Part shown: positions 10,315 to 18,338 of the stretch, in pieces
How positions within the stretch are numbered: position 1 is the first letter of the stretch
Layout of the letters: every line of letters starts with the position of its first letter
From: Cytobacillus citreus
GTDB taxonomy: Bacteria; Bacillota; Bacilli; Bacillales; Cytobacillaceae
Length of the DNA stretch: 64,000 bases
NCBI RefSeq assembly: GCF_018343665.1
Contig: NZ_JAGYPM010000005.1
Coordinates: 1-64,000 of the forward strand
Direction: 5' to 3'
The notes under the pieces: generated by a model
The model's input: the letters and a program-made list of their open reading frames with translations, nothing else
What the model was told of the DNA's origin: nothing
The model's database searches: none
Position numbers and translations under genes: made by a program

Positions 10315-11325
10315 TTATTTCACTGTGCTTTCTTGAACAGATTGTGCAACCTCTACCAGTTCCTCTTTCGTTAGGTCTGTTGATGCAATAACATAATCGA
10401 CTCCCTGATATGTCCACTTAATCGTATTATTTGAAAGAGCACCAATTGTAAAACCTAAATCAACTGGCTCCCCTTTGACAGTTGTAAAAGTGGATACTGC
10501 TGGCATCACAACCGACTTTTCCTGTATGAGAGTGAAGGATTTCTCTCCATCATATGTTAAGATAACTCGTTTTCCGTTATCTGTCGTCAGTTCTTTTTCA
10601 TCGACTAAATTCGCACCAGGGAATTCAGAAGGATACTTCACAGAGAACTCTTCATTATCTACTTCTGCTAAAACAGGAACATAAAGCTGGGCTCCTGTCA
10701 TATTTTTTTGCATATCAAAATCTTTTTTATCAAAAGAGGCATTAAATTTCACTTCGGAAAATTCTACTTTCACAAGGGCATTTTTATCCGTATCCATAAC
10801 CTTTACACCCACTGGTGACAGGTCAGACTTCTTCAACGTGATTTCTTGTGTTGGCAGCATTTGATTATTTTGATATCTTGTTTTTGTTTCAAAAACGTAA
10901 TGATTCTTCGTCTCTGTGAATTTAGCTACTTTATCCTCGACAATATCCTTTACTAAAGATTCGTATAAATAAGCTTGACTGCTGTTTTGAGGCCAATCAC
11001 TTTGGAATCGAAAGCTTTTATTAAGTGCTGGTGTAAGAACAAATACTCCATCATCATTGCGGAGAATCATTTGACTTTGATCCTTCTGGGCATTTTTGAG
11101 ATTGACACGATAGTAGGATGGATCTTTATGCCAAACTTCAATTTCATATACTTGTGGCTCAGTCCCCATCTCCAATGTCATTTTCGCAGTTGCTTTATAG
11201 CCCTTAATTCCTTCAATTTTTCCATTCAAATCCTTAATTACATCATCTTTGGATTTCGCCCCACAAGCAGACAATGCAATCACTGCCAATAGCCCAACTA
11301 GCAGCATGAACCATTTTCTCCTCAT
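10315..11325 (-). CDS. ydcC: LolA-like sporulation lipoprotein YdcC
   Basis: 336 aa from ATG 11325, preceded by GGGG and AAGG. A longer frame reaching 11394 is not used because it would hide the signal peptide. Signal peptide MRRKWFMLLVGLLAVIALSAC with the lipobox cysteine at 21. The rest is a LolA/LppX-like beta fold, with repeated short strands such as YEIEVWHKDPSYYRVNL and a DUF4367-like C-terminal part (KWTYQGVDYVIASTDL). B. subtilis ydcC is a sporulation-linked lipoprotein between acpS and alr, and the same order holds here. The ligand is unknown. Confidence 0.9.
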   Translation of the reverse strand: MRRKWFMLLVGLLAVIALSACGAKSKDDVIKDLNGKIEGIKGYKATAKMTLEMGTEPQVYEIEVWHKDPSYYRVNLKNAQKDQSQMILRNDDGVFVLTPALNKSFRFQSDWPQNSSQAYLYESLVKDIVEDKVAKFTETKNHYVFETKTRYQNNQMLPTQEITLKKSDLSPVGVKVMDTDKNALVKVEFSEVKFNASFDKKDFDMQKNMTGAQLYVPVLAEVDNEEFSVKYPSEFPGANLVDEKELTTDNGKRVILTYDGEKSFTLIQEKSVVMPAVSTFTTVKGEPVDLGFTIGALSNNTIKWTYQGVDYVIASTDLTKEELVEVAQSVQESTVK

Positions 11326-11504
11326 TCCTTCAACCCCTTTTGCCTCTATTTGCGTGTATTGTCCATCCACAGCACGAAAGTCTGTTTTCAACATGGGGTC
11401 GTATATCCGAACACTTTACCCAATCATCAGGGAATAACTAAAGTCTTTCATTCGGATAGAATATTCATGTTGAAAGCTGACTTTGATTTGCGCTAATCGT
11501 GGAG

Positions 11505-11560
11505 GAGAAAGAGGATTGGCCATAAAAATTTAATTAGCCAATTCCTTGTCTCTCCTATTG
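11505..11560. terminator. Long hairpin between acpS and ydcC
   Basis: GGAGGAGAAAGAGGATTGGC pairs imperfectly with GCCAATTCCTTGTCTCTCC around an AT-rich loop. It could end acpS transcription on the minus strand, but the T-run is weak. Confidence 0.4.
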
Positions 11561-11661
11561 CACTATGAATATATGAGACAACCATAAGGAATATGCTAGG
11601 AAGAATGACAAGCTTTTTTAATTCCAATGCATGGTACTATAACGGTTAAACACTTTTTACA

Positions 11662-12012
11662 TTACTTTTCAATAACCACTTGCGCAACGGCATATTCTTT
11701 GCTGTGAGAAATGGATAAATGAACACCTTGTGTCAATGGTTTAGAAAAATACGGCTTTCCTCTTGCATCTTTTTCAATTTCAATGTCTAAAAAAGATAAG
11801 GCTTCACCAATACCTGTTCCCATTGCTTTAGAGAAGGCTTCTTTAGCGGCGAACCTTCCCGCTAAATATTCCGTTTTTCTTTCTTTTGTTAATACTTTAA
11901 ATTCTGCTTTTTCTTTAGAGGTCAAAATGCGTTCAACGAACTTCTCTTGCCTCTCATATATTTTTTTGATCCGATCAAGCTCTACAATATCAATTCCAAT
12001 TCCAGATATCAT
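11662..12012 (-). CDS. acpS: Holo-[acyl-carrier-protein] synthase
   Basis: 116 aa, the typical AcpS length. It transfers 4'-phosphopantetheine from CoA to apo-ACP for fatty acid synthesis. Mg-binding residues D8 (GIGIDIVELDRI) and E58 (RFAAKEAFSKAMG) are present, and the C-terminal SISHSKEYAVA motif is intact. It is divergent from the rhomboid gene and upstream of ydcC, as in B. subtilis. Confidence 0.97.
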   Translation of the reverse strand: MISGIGIDIVELDRIKKIYERQEKFVERILTSKEKAEFKVLTKERKTEYLAGRFAAKEAFSKAMGTGIGEALSFLDIEIEKDARGKPYFSKPLTQGVHLSISHSKEYAVAQVVIEK

Positions 12013-12108
12013 CTTTCATCTTCCTTCTATTTCATATAATATGAGCATAAACAATAAGTAAAGTTATTATCGCAGATAGCGTGATAATGATAAGAAAAGA
12101 GGAACCTT

Positions 12109-12711
12109 ATGTTTACAAGGACGGAAAGCTTTAAAGAATTTTTACGTTTTTATCCGATTGTTTCCATTATCATCACTATTCATATTGTACTTTATTTCAT
12201 TTCAGTCTTGCCATTTTTCCCGAATTTATGGCTTTATGAGAATTTCGCCGGGGTTAACCTTTATATTGTAGAGGGGCAGTATTGGCGCCTAATCACACCC
12301 ATTTTTATGCATAGCGACTTTCCTCATATGCTTTTTAATAGTTTTTCCCTTGTCCTTTTTGGACCTGCTTTAGAACAAATGATTGGGAAATGGAAATTCA
12401 TTTTCGTTTATCTCATCTCAGGAATTGCAGCAAATGTCGCGACGCTTGTTCTAGAACCATTAACTTACATACACGTCGGTTCAAGCGGGGCCATCTTTGG
12501 TTTATTCGGTTTTTACGCTGCAGCCACGATGATTAGAAAAGATCTTATTTCAAAAGGAAATTCACAGATCATCTTAACGATTATGATCATCGGGGTGATC
12601 ATGACCTTTTTACAGCCAAATATCAATGTGACTGCCCACTTATTCGGACTCCTTGCAGGCTTTCTATTAGGGTTAGCATTACTGTCTAAAAAAGGGAAAC
12701 TTCTTAAGTGA
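12109..12711 (+). CDS. ydcA: Rhomboid-family intramembrane serine protease
   Basis: 200 aa with about six membrane helices. The catalytic serine is S126 in HVGSSGAIFG, and the helix 6 histidine is H177 in VTAHLFG. The loop HSDFPHMLFN (about 68-77) is the usual rhomboid HxxxN region. The substrate is unknown. It corresponds to B. subtilis ydcA, next to acpS and divergent from it. The ATG follows GAGGAACCTT. Repeat A copy 1 begins 30 nt after the stop. Confidence 0.9.
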   Translation: MFTRTESFKEFLRFYPIVSIIITIHIVLYFISVLPFFPNLWLYENFAGVNLYIVEGQYWRLITPIFMHSDFPHMLFNSFSLVLFGPALEQMIGKWKFIFVYLISGIAANVATLVLEPLTYIHVGSSGAIFGLFGFYAAATMIRKDLISKGNSQIILTIMIIGVIMTFLQPNINVTAHLFGLLAGFLLGLALLSKKGKLLK

Positions 12712-12741
12712 AACATTTATTAACATTCCTCGTCTACTCAG

Positions 12742-13007
12742 ATAAAGTGAAACTTCCATCAGTGAGGGGTTTCCGAAGCACAGGATGTGCTAGTGCAGAC
12801 GTTACGACAGGACGTCGTGTCTTTAGTCTGCGTTCATCCAGTTGCAGCCCACAGGAAGTGGGTCACGCAGACGTTGCCACACGATGTGGCGCTTTTAGTC
12901 TGTGTTCATTTTACGTGCCTTTACGGGCAGTTGATCCCCACTTTGGTTTCTTTGATTCTCTCGCAAACTTGAAGTGAGGGTTTTACTGCCCGTTAATCTG
13001 CGATAAA
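12742..13007 (+). repeat. Structured repeat A, copy 1
   Basis: About 266 bp. 5' end ATAAAGTGAAACTTCCATCA, 3' end TTACTGCCCGTTAATCTGCG then ATAAA. Internal mini-hairpins: AGCAC-AGGAT-GTGCT (12777-12791); ACGAC-AGGAC-GTCGT (12804-12818) inside GCAGAC/GTCTGC; CCCAC-AGGAA-GTGGG (12848-12862); GCCAC-ACGAT-GTGGC (12876-12890) inside ACGCAGAC/GTCTGTGT. The 3' part pairs ACGGGCAGT with ACTGCCCGT. It fills the gap between the rhomboid gene and the lipoprotein. Reading frames inside it are not genes. Confidence 0.8.
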
Positions 13008-13011
13008 AGGG

Positions 13012-13734
13012 GTGAATAAAATTCATATTAAAAAATATATCACTTTTTTATTCATATTTTGTTTTACCTTAGTAGGCTGTAATCAAGAGGGAGATACTGT
13101 TAAAGGAGAATTTGATAAAAAGGGCATCATTACACAAATAGACATTGAGGGAAGCCGTATTTTAGTTGATGATGCAGAAACCGGCTTAATTTGGATAACA
13201 TTAAACAAGAACGAAAATATCAATAATTATAAAGAAGGGCAAGAAGTTGTCATTTGGATCGATGGTGCGATTAAAGAATCATATCCAGCTCAAGCTGATG
13301 CATTACATATTGAACTTTCTCAAAGTGGAAACGAAACTGTTCAACCATCTTTATCAAAATTCATTTTCAAAAATGATAAATTCCCACCTGATTTAACAGG
13401 TTTTGTTAAAATCAATAAAACCCGATATGAAATGGCTAGGGGAGGCTTTGAGTGGAAAAAGGGCAATCAAACTACTCAAACTGACGCAGCATCCCCTACA
13501 CAGATTGCAGAAAATTTCAAAGCAATTGTTGTGGAGCCGAATAGTAAAGCGACCATTGAGATTGAACAAAACCCCAATTTAAGTGCGTATTTATGGAATT
13601 CTGATAGAGAGAATATAGCTTTGGAGGGAAAACAAATTACATTTCCAGCAAATAAGGGCCGGTATATTTATGAAGTAGTAGCAAAATGGTCTAACGGAGA
13701 AGTCTCCTTCACATTTGTTGTAGAGGTTAAATAA
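13012..13734 (+). CDS. Putative lipoprotein with DUF3221-like domain
   Basis: 240 aa. Signal peptide of about 20 residues ending in the lipobox LVGC (C23). Residues about 30-100 (GIITQIDIEGSRILVDD through VVIWIDGAI) look like the small DUF3221/YobA-type beta domain. Residues about 110-240 may be a second beta-sandwich ending in a YIYEVVAKWSNGEVSF strand. Function is unknown. Repeat A copy 1 ends only 4 nt before the GTG start, so GGGG overlaps the start rather than sitting at normal spacing; the start is uncertain. A terminator and repeat A copy 2 follow directly. Confidence 0.7.
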   Translation: MNKIHIKKYITFLFIFCFTLVGCNQEGDTVKGEFDKKGIITQIDIEGSRILVDDAETGLIWITLNKNENINNYKEGQEVVIWIDGAIKESYPAQADALHIELSQSGNETVQPSLSKFIFKNDKFPPDLTGFVKINKTRYEMARGGFEWKKGNQTTQTDAASPTQIAENFKAIVVEPNSKATIEIEQNPNLSAYLWNSDRENIALEGKQITFPANKGRYIYEVVAKWSNGEVSFTFVVEVK

Positions 13735-13757
13735 TATTTATAGCAATATACGTAGTT

Positions 13758-13788
13758 AAAAAGAGCATCAAATTTGATGCTCTTTTTC
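13758..13788 (+). terminator. Terminator after the lipoprotein gene
   Basis: AAGAGCATCAAATTTGATGCTCTT hairpin followed by TTTCT, about 25 nt after the stop. Repeat A copy 2 starts at 13791, immediately after it. Confidence 0.85.
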
Positions 13789-13790
13789 TG

Positions 13791-14010
13791 ATAAAGTGAA
13801 ACTTCCATCAGTGGGGGTTTTTCTTCATCCCCCATTGATGGTTAGTTGCGGCCCACAGGAAGTGGGTCACGCAGACGTTGCCACACGATGTGGCGCTTTT
13901 AGTCTGTGTTCATTTTATGGGCATTTACGGGCAGTTAATCCCCCACTTACTCTTTTTTGCATACGCGAATCCTAGAAGTGGGGGTCTTACTGCCCGTTAA
14001 TCTGCGATAA
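13791..14010 (+). repeat. Structured repeat A, copy 2
   Basis: 220 bp, same orientation as copy 1. The 5' hairpin pairs CATCAGTGGGGG with CCCCCATTGATG. Then CCCAC-AGGAA-GTGGG (13852-13866) and GCCAC-ACGAT-GTGGC (13880-13894) inside GCAGAC/GTCTGT. The 3' hairpin pairs ACGGGCAGT with ACTGCCCGT. It ends CTGCGATAA, 19 nt before the stop of the convergent chemoreceptor gene. Confidence 0.82.
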
Positions 14011-14029
14011 TACCGTTACACTGATTTTT

Positions 14030-15001
14030 CTACAGCTCTTTACCCCAATTACTTAATTCCGCAATATGCTTGATTCCAACTTCTAATTTCTCATCAACAA
14101 GGCTTGCATCATGAATATGTCGAGTGATCAATTCATTCGCCTGTTCAAAAATCGATTTTGTTTCTTTTATTTCATTCATCACGTCATTAGAGAAATTTGT
14201 TTGCTCCTCAATCGTGCCAATGACGTCCTTTACCTCAGATTGAACATTATTGATGACTGTTAATATGTAATTAATTTTGCTAGTAGTATCTGTGCTTAGC
14301 TGGATTCCATCCTCGATTAATCCGGTACTTCTACTTGTTGATTGTAAAGAATCCTCGATATCTTTTTGAATATTTTGTGTGAGGATGCTAATATTATTAG
14401 TGCTTTCTGCCGTATTTTCCGCAAGTTTTCTAACTTCTTCAGCAACTACAGCAAAACCCTTACCATGTTCGCCAGCCCTTGCTGCTTCAATTGACGCATT
14501 AAGTGCTAATAAATTGGTTTGGTCAGCAATTTCTTTAATTACTTTCACAATCATCTCAATTTCTTTTGATCGTTCATTTAATTGATTCATTTTTACAGAT
14601 GTTTCATTTAATTGTTCTCCGAGCTTGGCGATTAGACCTTCTACTTTACTGACAGAATCTCTGCCTTCCTCTGAAATCTTTACCATATCAATAGTCGACT
14701 CAATTAAATTTTGACCTTTTTCATGTAAGCCTAGTGATTTATCATAAGACAATTGGCTAATATCATTCACATTATCAAAGCGTTCCATAATTTTTTCGAC
14801 TAATTCAGCAAGGACATCATGCTGCCCATTTACTTTTTCATGCTGTTCAATAGCGATATTTAATTCGTTATTAAAGTTATTAATAAAATCATTAAGAAAT
14901 ACTTCATTATGCTGAGCCTTCTCAAAAATAATTTTTAAACGGTTTTTTAATTCTAAATTTTCCTCTAGCAGCTGATTATTTTTTTTCTTTGTCGCAAACA
15001 T
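14030..15001 (-). CDS. Soluble methyl-accepting chemotaxis-like protein
   Basis: 323 aa with no membrane segment or recognisable sensor domain. Residues 1-60 are a coiled coil ([14 protein letters not shown]). The rest is an MCP signalling coiled coil whose hairpin tip [20 protein letters not shown] is intact at about 160-180, followed by [14 protein letters not shown]. Such cytoplasmic receptors can bind CheA/CheW arrays, though the input is not visible here. It is shorter than transmembrane MCPs (about 560-660 aa). A GGAGGGAAT site precedes the ATG. It lies in the accessory stretch between ydbT and the rhomboid gene, and no chemotaxis genes are nearby. Confidence 0.85.
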   Translation of the reverse strand: MFATKKKNNQLLEENLELKNRLKIIFEKAQHNEVFLNDFINNFNNELNIAIEQHEKVNGQHDVLAELVEKIMERFDNVNDISQLSYDKSLGLHEKGQNLIESTIDMVKISEEGRDSVSKVEGLIAKLGEQLNETSVKMNQLNERSKEIEMIVKVIKEIADQTNLLALNASIEAARAGEHGKGFAVVAEEVRKLAENTAESTNNISILTQNIQKDIEDSLQSTSRSTGLIEDGIQLSTDTTSKINYILTVINNVQSEVKDVIGTIEEQTNFSNDVMNEIKETKSIFEQANELITRHIHDASLVDEKLEVGIKHIAELSNWGKEL

Positions 15002-15513
15002 TTCTATTCCCTCCTGTGTTCCGCTTTATCCGCTTTATCCACTTTGACCATATTTCCATAGGACGCAATAAGAGCTCTCATCAATCTATCCTTCAGAAAG
15101 CAGAAGGGTAAAATCAATCACTCGGAGTAGGCTTGCATCTTAAAGAAAGGTAGTTCATTTTCACTATAAACGTTTTAAAGGATTACAATTATTGTCTCAT
15201 TTTAGCAAATTACTATTATTATATAGGTATTTAGAATGTTTTAGCTAGATTTAATAAAGGATTTTTGTCACAAAAATTTGTCGTTTCTCTAGGCGATTTT
15301 TCACAAAATAAAAAAGCACCATTTCGATGCTTTCAAAGTGTAGACAAAGTATAATTCATTATCTTTTCAGGCTTATTGAAAACGCTTGTCTTTCGAGGCA
15401 CGAAGCCTTACGAGGAGCAGAGTTACCGTGGATGGGTAATGAGCACCGCAGGAAGGTGAGTAACGAAGAAAGAGAGCGTTTGTCAACAGCCTGAAAGCGC
15501 CATTTCGGCGCTT
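15002..15513. other. Gene-free stretch with a structured element
   Basis: The right part (15350-15515) folds as a large structure: TTTTCAGGCT pairs with AGCCTGAAA, and inside it AAACGCT pairs with AGCGTTT. Smaller internal stems are TTAC/GTAA and CACC/GGTG. It looks like another Bacillaceae intergenic repeat but has only one copy here. The left part (15010-15340) is AT-rich promoter-like sequence for the chemoreceptor gene, with no gene. Confidence 0.5.
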
Positions 15514-15514
15514 T
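15494..15514 (-). terminator. Terminator at the end of ydbT
   Basis: AAAGCGCC-GAAAT-GGCGCTTT hairpin starting at the ydbT stop codon, read on the minus strand. There is no long T-run, and it is merged with the structured element to its left. Confidence 0.5.
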
Positions 15515-16941
15515 TACTTTGTATAGGAATACCATTTATATATTTCGTATACATCCTCTTTCTCCAAATCAGATACCTTACCGCTTGTTCCTCCTGAACC
15601 TGACATGACCTTAGCATGAATGGTTGCCAGTTCCTTTTTCCTTTGAAAATGGCTTTCCTTGATGCTTAAAGATTGAATACGGCTTCTCTTCATAAAAATA
15701 GTATTTTTATTTATCGTACGAAATCTTAACGTAAGCTGATGATGATCCAAATTCCATCCTGCGTCTTTAAAATTAAAATAAGATACTATGACGGAAATGA
15801 CGACTAACATAAGAGCTAAATACCCCCATGGTCTAAAAAATAGGACTGGAATAGCTGCCACTGGCAAACTCCAAAGCAAGCCTCTTACTAAATATCTTTT
15901 TACTGCCCTGCGGGGAGCAGGGGTGATACTGGGCTCAAAATGATAATCGGTTAAATACGGAGATAATATCTCAGAGATTCTATTTTTCCTAATAATCGGC
16001 AAAATCATAACTTTAGAGCTTTCTGCATCTAAAGCTGAACCGCCTGCACTTTCGAGATAAACGGTACAATAGCCAAGCGGCTGTCTAATTAAATTTTCTG
16101 ATACTCTAACTGCTTGAATTCGATGTAAAGGGATTGTCAGCTGACGCTTTTCTAAAAGTCCTCTTGTAATAATAAGATCATCGCCCGCTTTATTTACAGT
16201 AAATCCAGCGTACTTAACCATCGTTCCAACTAAAGCAATAGCCCATGCAATTAAAAAGCCAATAAATACAAGAATACTTATAAAAATAACTCCACTTGCA
16301 ATAAAGCTTTCAAAACGATTAAATACTTTATCATACGGGATAATTTCTTCAAATTGGGATACGAATGCCGCTACAGCTGATAGAACGACACCGGCTCCCC
16401 CAGATGTAGATGCAAGGAGAAATAGTTCACTAGTAGATATTTTGTACAGTGATTCATCCCTGTTCTTTTGAACATCTTCTTCTGTATGAGTACTATTGCC
16501 CTCATTTTTGGCAGAAAATATTGTCTGTTGAATAAGATTTGCCGCTTCTTTTGGTATTGCAGTTAGTACTGCCTCAGCCTCTCCTTTACTAGAGCCAGCT
16601 GTTTCTACCTTCACCCTTACTAAACCAAATGGCCGTTGTAAAATACCTTCCGATAAATCAAGACTTTGTATGCGTTCAAAGGGAATATATCTCTTCTTTC
16701 GCACAAAAATACCATATTCGATCCGCAGCTCGCCCTCTTCCAAACGATAGGTATATCTTAACCAAGATAGAATTCCGCCAATAAGGACCAAAACCACGAT
16801 GACGGCTGGAAAAACCAGTTGAAAGCCACCATTTTTACTGCCAAATACAACAAAAACAAGAAACGGGATGATTAAGTCCTTTAATTGTTTTAAGGCATTA
16901 ACAACGGTTGAAATAGGATGGAGCCTTTTCGGTTCAGACAT
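15514..16941 (-). CDS. ydbT: Membrane protein with repeated bacterial PH domains (YdbT)
   Basis: About 475 aa from ATG 16941 (MSEPKRLHPIS), with AAGGGTGG 9 nt upstream. A longer frame to 16998 lies inside ydbS. There are two or three bPH2 (DUF304) domains, visible as repeated RIQS/RIQAV and LESAG motifs: YIPFERIQSLDLSEGILQRP, LTIPLHRIQAVRVSENLIRQ and MKRSRIQSLSIKESHFQRK. They are separated by paired membrane helices. Homologues occur with YdbS; in B. subtilis the pair has been linked to resistance to a bacteriocin of the amylocyclicin type, but the mechanism is unknown. The start overlaps the ydbS stop by 8 nt. Confidence 0.85.
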   Translation of the reverse strand: MSEPKRLHPISTVVNALKQLKDLIIPFLVFVVFGSKNGGFQLVFPAVIVVLVLIGGILSWLRYTYRLEEGELRIEYGIFVRKKRYIPFERIQSLDLSEGILQRPFGLVRVKVETAGSSKGEAEAVLTAIPKEAANLIQQTIFSAKNEGNSTHTEEDVQKNRDESLYKISTSELFLLASTSGGAGVVLSAVAAFVSQFEEIIPYDKVFNRFESFIASGVIFISILVFIGFLIAWAIALVGTMVKYAGFTVNKAGDDLIITRGLLEKRQLTIPLHRIQAVRVSENLIRQPLGYCTVYLESAGGSALDAESSKVMILPIIRKNRISEILSPYLTDYHFEPSITPAPRRAVKRYLVRGLLWSLPVAAIPVLFFRPWGYLALMLVVISVIVSYFNFKDAGWNLDHHQLTLRFRTINKNTIFMKRSRIQSLSIKESHFQRKKELATIHAKVMSGSGGTSGKVSDLEKEDVYEIYKWYSYTK

Positions 16942-17413
16942 CTTCATCAGCCACCCTTGCAAGCTTCGAAATGAAGAATCGCAGTTCCTCAGCCTCATTC
17001 ATATCCAATGCCGGGATTTCATGGACTGTAGCAGCAGTTGATACAGCAACAGTTGCTAACTGATATTTTCGTAATATGGGCCCTTGTTTCGTATCAACAT
17101 GCTGAACTCGAATCATTGGCACGAGCGTTCTTTTTATTACAAACACACCATGCTGCAGCTCAATTTCATTCTCTCGTACCTCATACCTCCATCGCTTCCA
17201 TCTCAATGTAGGAATGAGCATAACAAATAAATATGTATCAATTACATAAAAAATAAGTGCAGCTCCGATAATCCAAATTGGCCAATCAAAGGCAATCGTT
17301 AGTCCGATAAGTCCCCCTGAAAGCAAAAGAGAAAACAATGAATGGATGACACCCGAAATTCTCCATACCTTCAAGCCTCTTTCAGATATTCTTTTTTGTG
17401 GTTCCAAAATCAT
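16934..17413 (-). CDS. ydbS: Membrane protein with bacterial PH domain (YdbS)
   Basis: 159 aa. Two membrane helices (about 20-65) are followed by one bPH2 domain (about 70-150) with RTLVPMIRVQHVDTKQGPIL and LATVAVSTAATVHEIPAL. It is translationally coupled to ydbT and probably forms a complex with it. The ATG has AGGAGGTAG upstream. Order cshA-ydbS-ydbT is as in B. subtilis, but here a VOC gene and repeats separate cshA from ydbS. Confidence 0.87.
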   Translation of the reverse strand: MILEPQKRISERGLKVWRISGVIHSLFSLLLSGGLIGLTIAFDWPIWIIGAALIFYVIDTYLFVMLIPTLRWKRWRYEVRENEIELQHGVFVIKRTLVPMIRVQHVDTKQGPILRKYQLATVAVSTAATVHEIPALDMNEAEELRFFISKLARVADEDV

Positions 17414-17468
17414 GCTCTACCTCCTGAAAATTCATTTAAACTTCAATAGTATCTATTAGAAAAAGTTA

Positions 17469-17722
17469 GAAGCCATCAGGCGAATGCCTTAGTTATACTT
17501 ACGATCTTTTTTAGCAGAAGATTTATCCCGCATTAACGGGCTGTAAGACTCCCACCTCAAAACTTAGAGAATTCAGAGAAGTTTAGGTGGGAGATGAACA
17601 GCCCGTAAAAGCCCGATTGGTTCAACTAATGATCAGTGGGGGCTGAAGAAAACCCCCACTGATCAAAGTTTCACTTTATTGAAGAATAGCAATGACATTA
17701 TTAAACTTTCCAATTAGTTAAC
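17469..17722 (+). repeat. Structured repeat C, copy 2, split by repeat A
   Basis: The left piece (17469-17522) carries GGCGAATGCCTTAGTT and ATCTTTTTTAGCAGA, close to the matching part of the intact copy at 35338. The right piece (17681-17722) carries ATTAAACTTTCCAATTAG. Between them lies repeat A copy 3. The first arm of the C hairpin is missing. Confidence 0.55.
17523..17680 (-). repeat. Structured repeat A, copy 3 (short form, reverse)
   Basis: 158 bp in reverse. Read on the minus strand it starts ATAAAGTGAAACTTTGATCA. A perfect 5' hairpin pairs TGATCAGTGGGGG with CCCCCACTGATCA. It ends with ACGGGCTGT/ACAGCCCGT around a second arm pair CTCCCACCT/AGGTGGGAG. Stem bases differ from other copies on both sides (GGGCTG/CAGCCC against GGGCAG/CTGCCC). 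The AGGAY modules are absent. Confidence 0.78.
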
Positions 17723-17872
17723 AAAAGAAAAGGACCTTAATTATTTTACCATTAAATAGTGGAAATGGTTTCGAATTTTTCACCAACAAGAACATTTGTT
17801 CTTTATTTTTGTTTAGAATGAATATATAATGGGAAATATGGTAGGGATCATATTAATTTAGGAGTGATACAT

Positions 17873-18283
17873 ATGAAAGGTCAAGCAACACCATATTTAA
17901 CATTCAACGGCAATGCAAAAGAGGCGCTAGAATATTATAAAGAAGTTTTCGGAGGAGAAATATTGAATCTTCAAACCTTCGGTGAAGCAGATTTTCCAAC
18001 TCCACCTGAAGCAGATGATCGAGTCATGCATGCACAATTTAAAAAAGACGACCTATTCCTCATGGCTTCCGATTCATTTTTGAATGATTCCGTACAGTTA
18101 GGTAATAACATCTCATTAGCTTTAGAATTTGAGAACGAAGAAGAAATTCAAATGATTTATGATCACTTAAGTAAGAACGGCTCTATTTTGATGGAGCTGC
18201 AAGATACCTTCTGGGGTGCAAAATACGCAAAAGTAAAAGATGCCTATGGGATCATATGGGATCTCAATATGACAAAAGCTTAA
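17873..18283 (+). CDS. VOC superfamily (PhnB-like) protein
   Basis: 136 aa from ATG 17873, preceded by TTAGGAG with 9-nt spacing. PhnB/YjdN-type glyoxalase fold: TPYLTFNGNAKEALEYYKEV opens the first beta-alpha-beta-beta unit, and WGAKYAKVKDAYGIIWDLN closes the second. These proteins are homologues of bleomycin resistance and glyoxalase enzymes, but most have no known reaction. Despite the PhnB name there is no evident link to the phosphonate genes 30 kb away. Single-gene unit, convergent with cshA. Confidence 0.85.
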   Translation: MKGQATPYLTFNGNAKEALEYYKEVFGGEILNLQTFGEADFPTPPEADDRVMHAQFKKDDLFLMASDSFLNDSVQLGNNISLALEFENEEEIQMIYDHLSKNGSILMELQDTFWGAKYAKVKDAYGIIWDLNMTKA

Positions 18284-18305
18284 GAAGTCTTTTACGAGCA
18301 AAAAA

Positions 18306-18335
18306 AGAAGAGAGCATGCCTGCATGCTCTCTTCT
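18306..18335 (-). terminator. Terminator of cshA (convergent with the VOC gene)
   Basis: Near-perfect 14-bp stem AGAAGAGAGCATGC/GCATGCTCTCTTCT with a 2-nt loop. On the minus strand it is followed by TTTTTT, and on the plus strand it may also stop the VOC transcript. Confidence 0.88.
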
Positions 18336-18338
18336 GCT

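Noticed and set aside
12708-12977. Open frames inside repeat A (also 34121-34345 and 50570-50852)
   Set aside because: They follow the hairpin repeats, differ between copies, and have no start signals.
17873-18283. Link between the PhnB-like VOC protein and the phosphonate operon
   Set aside because: The PhnB name is historical; the gene is 30 kb away and the family is not part of C-P lyase.
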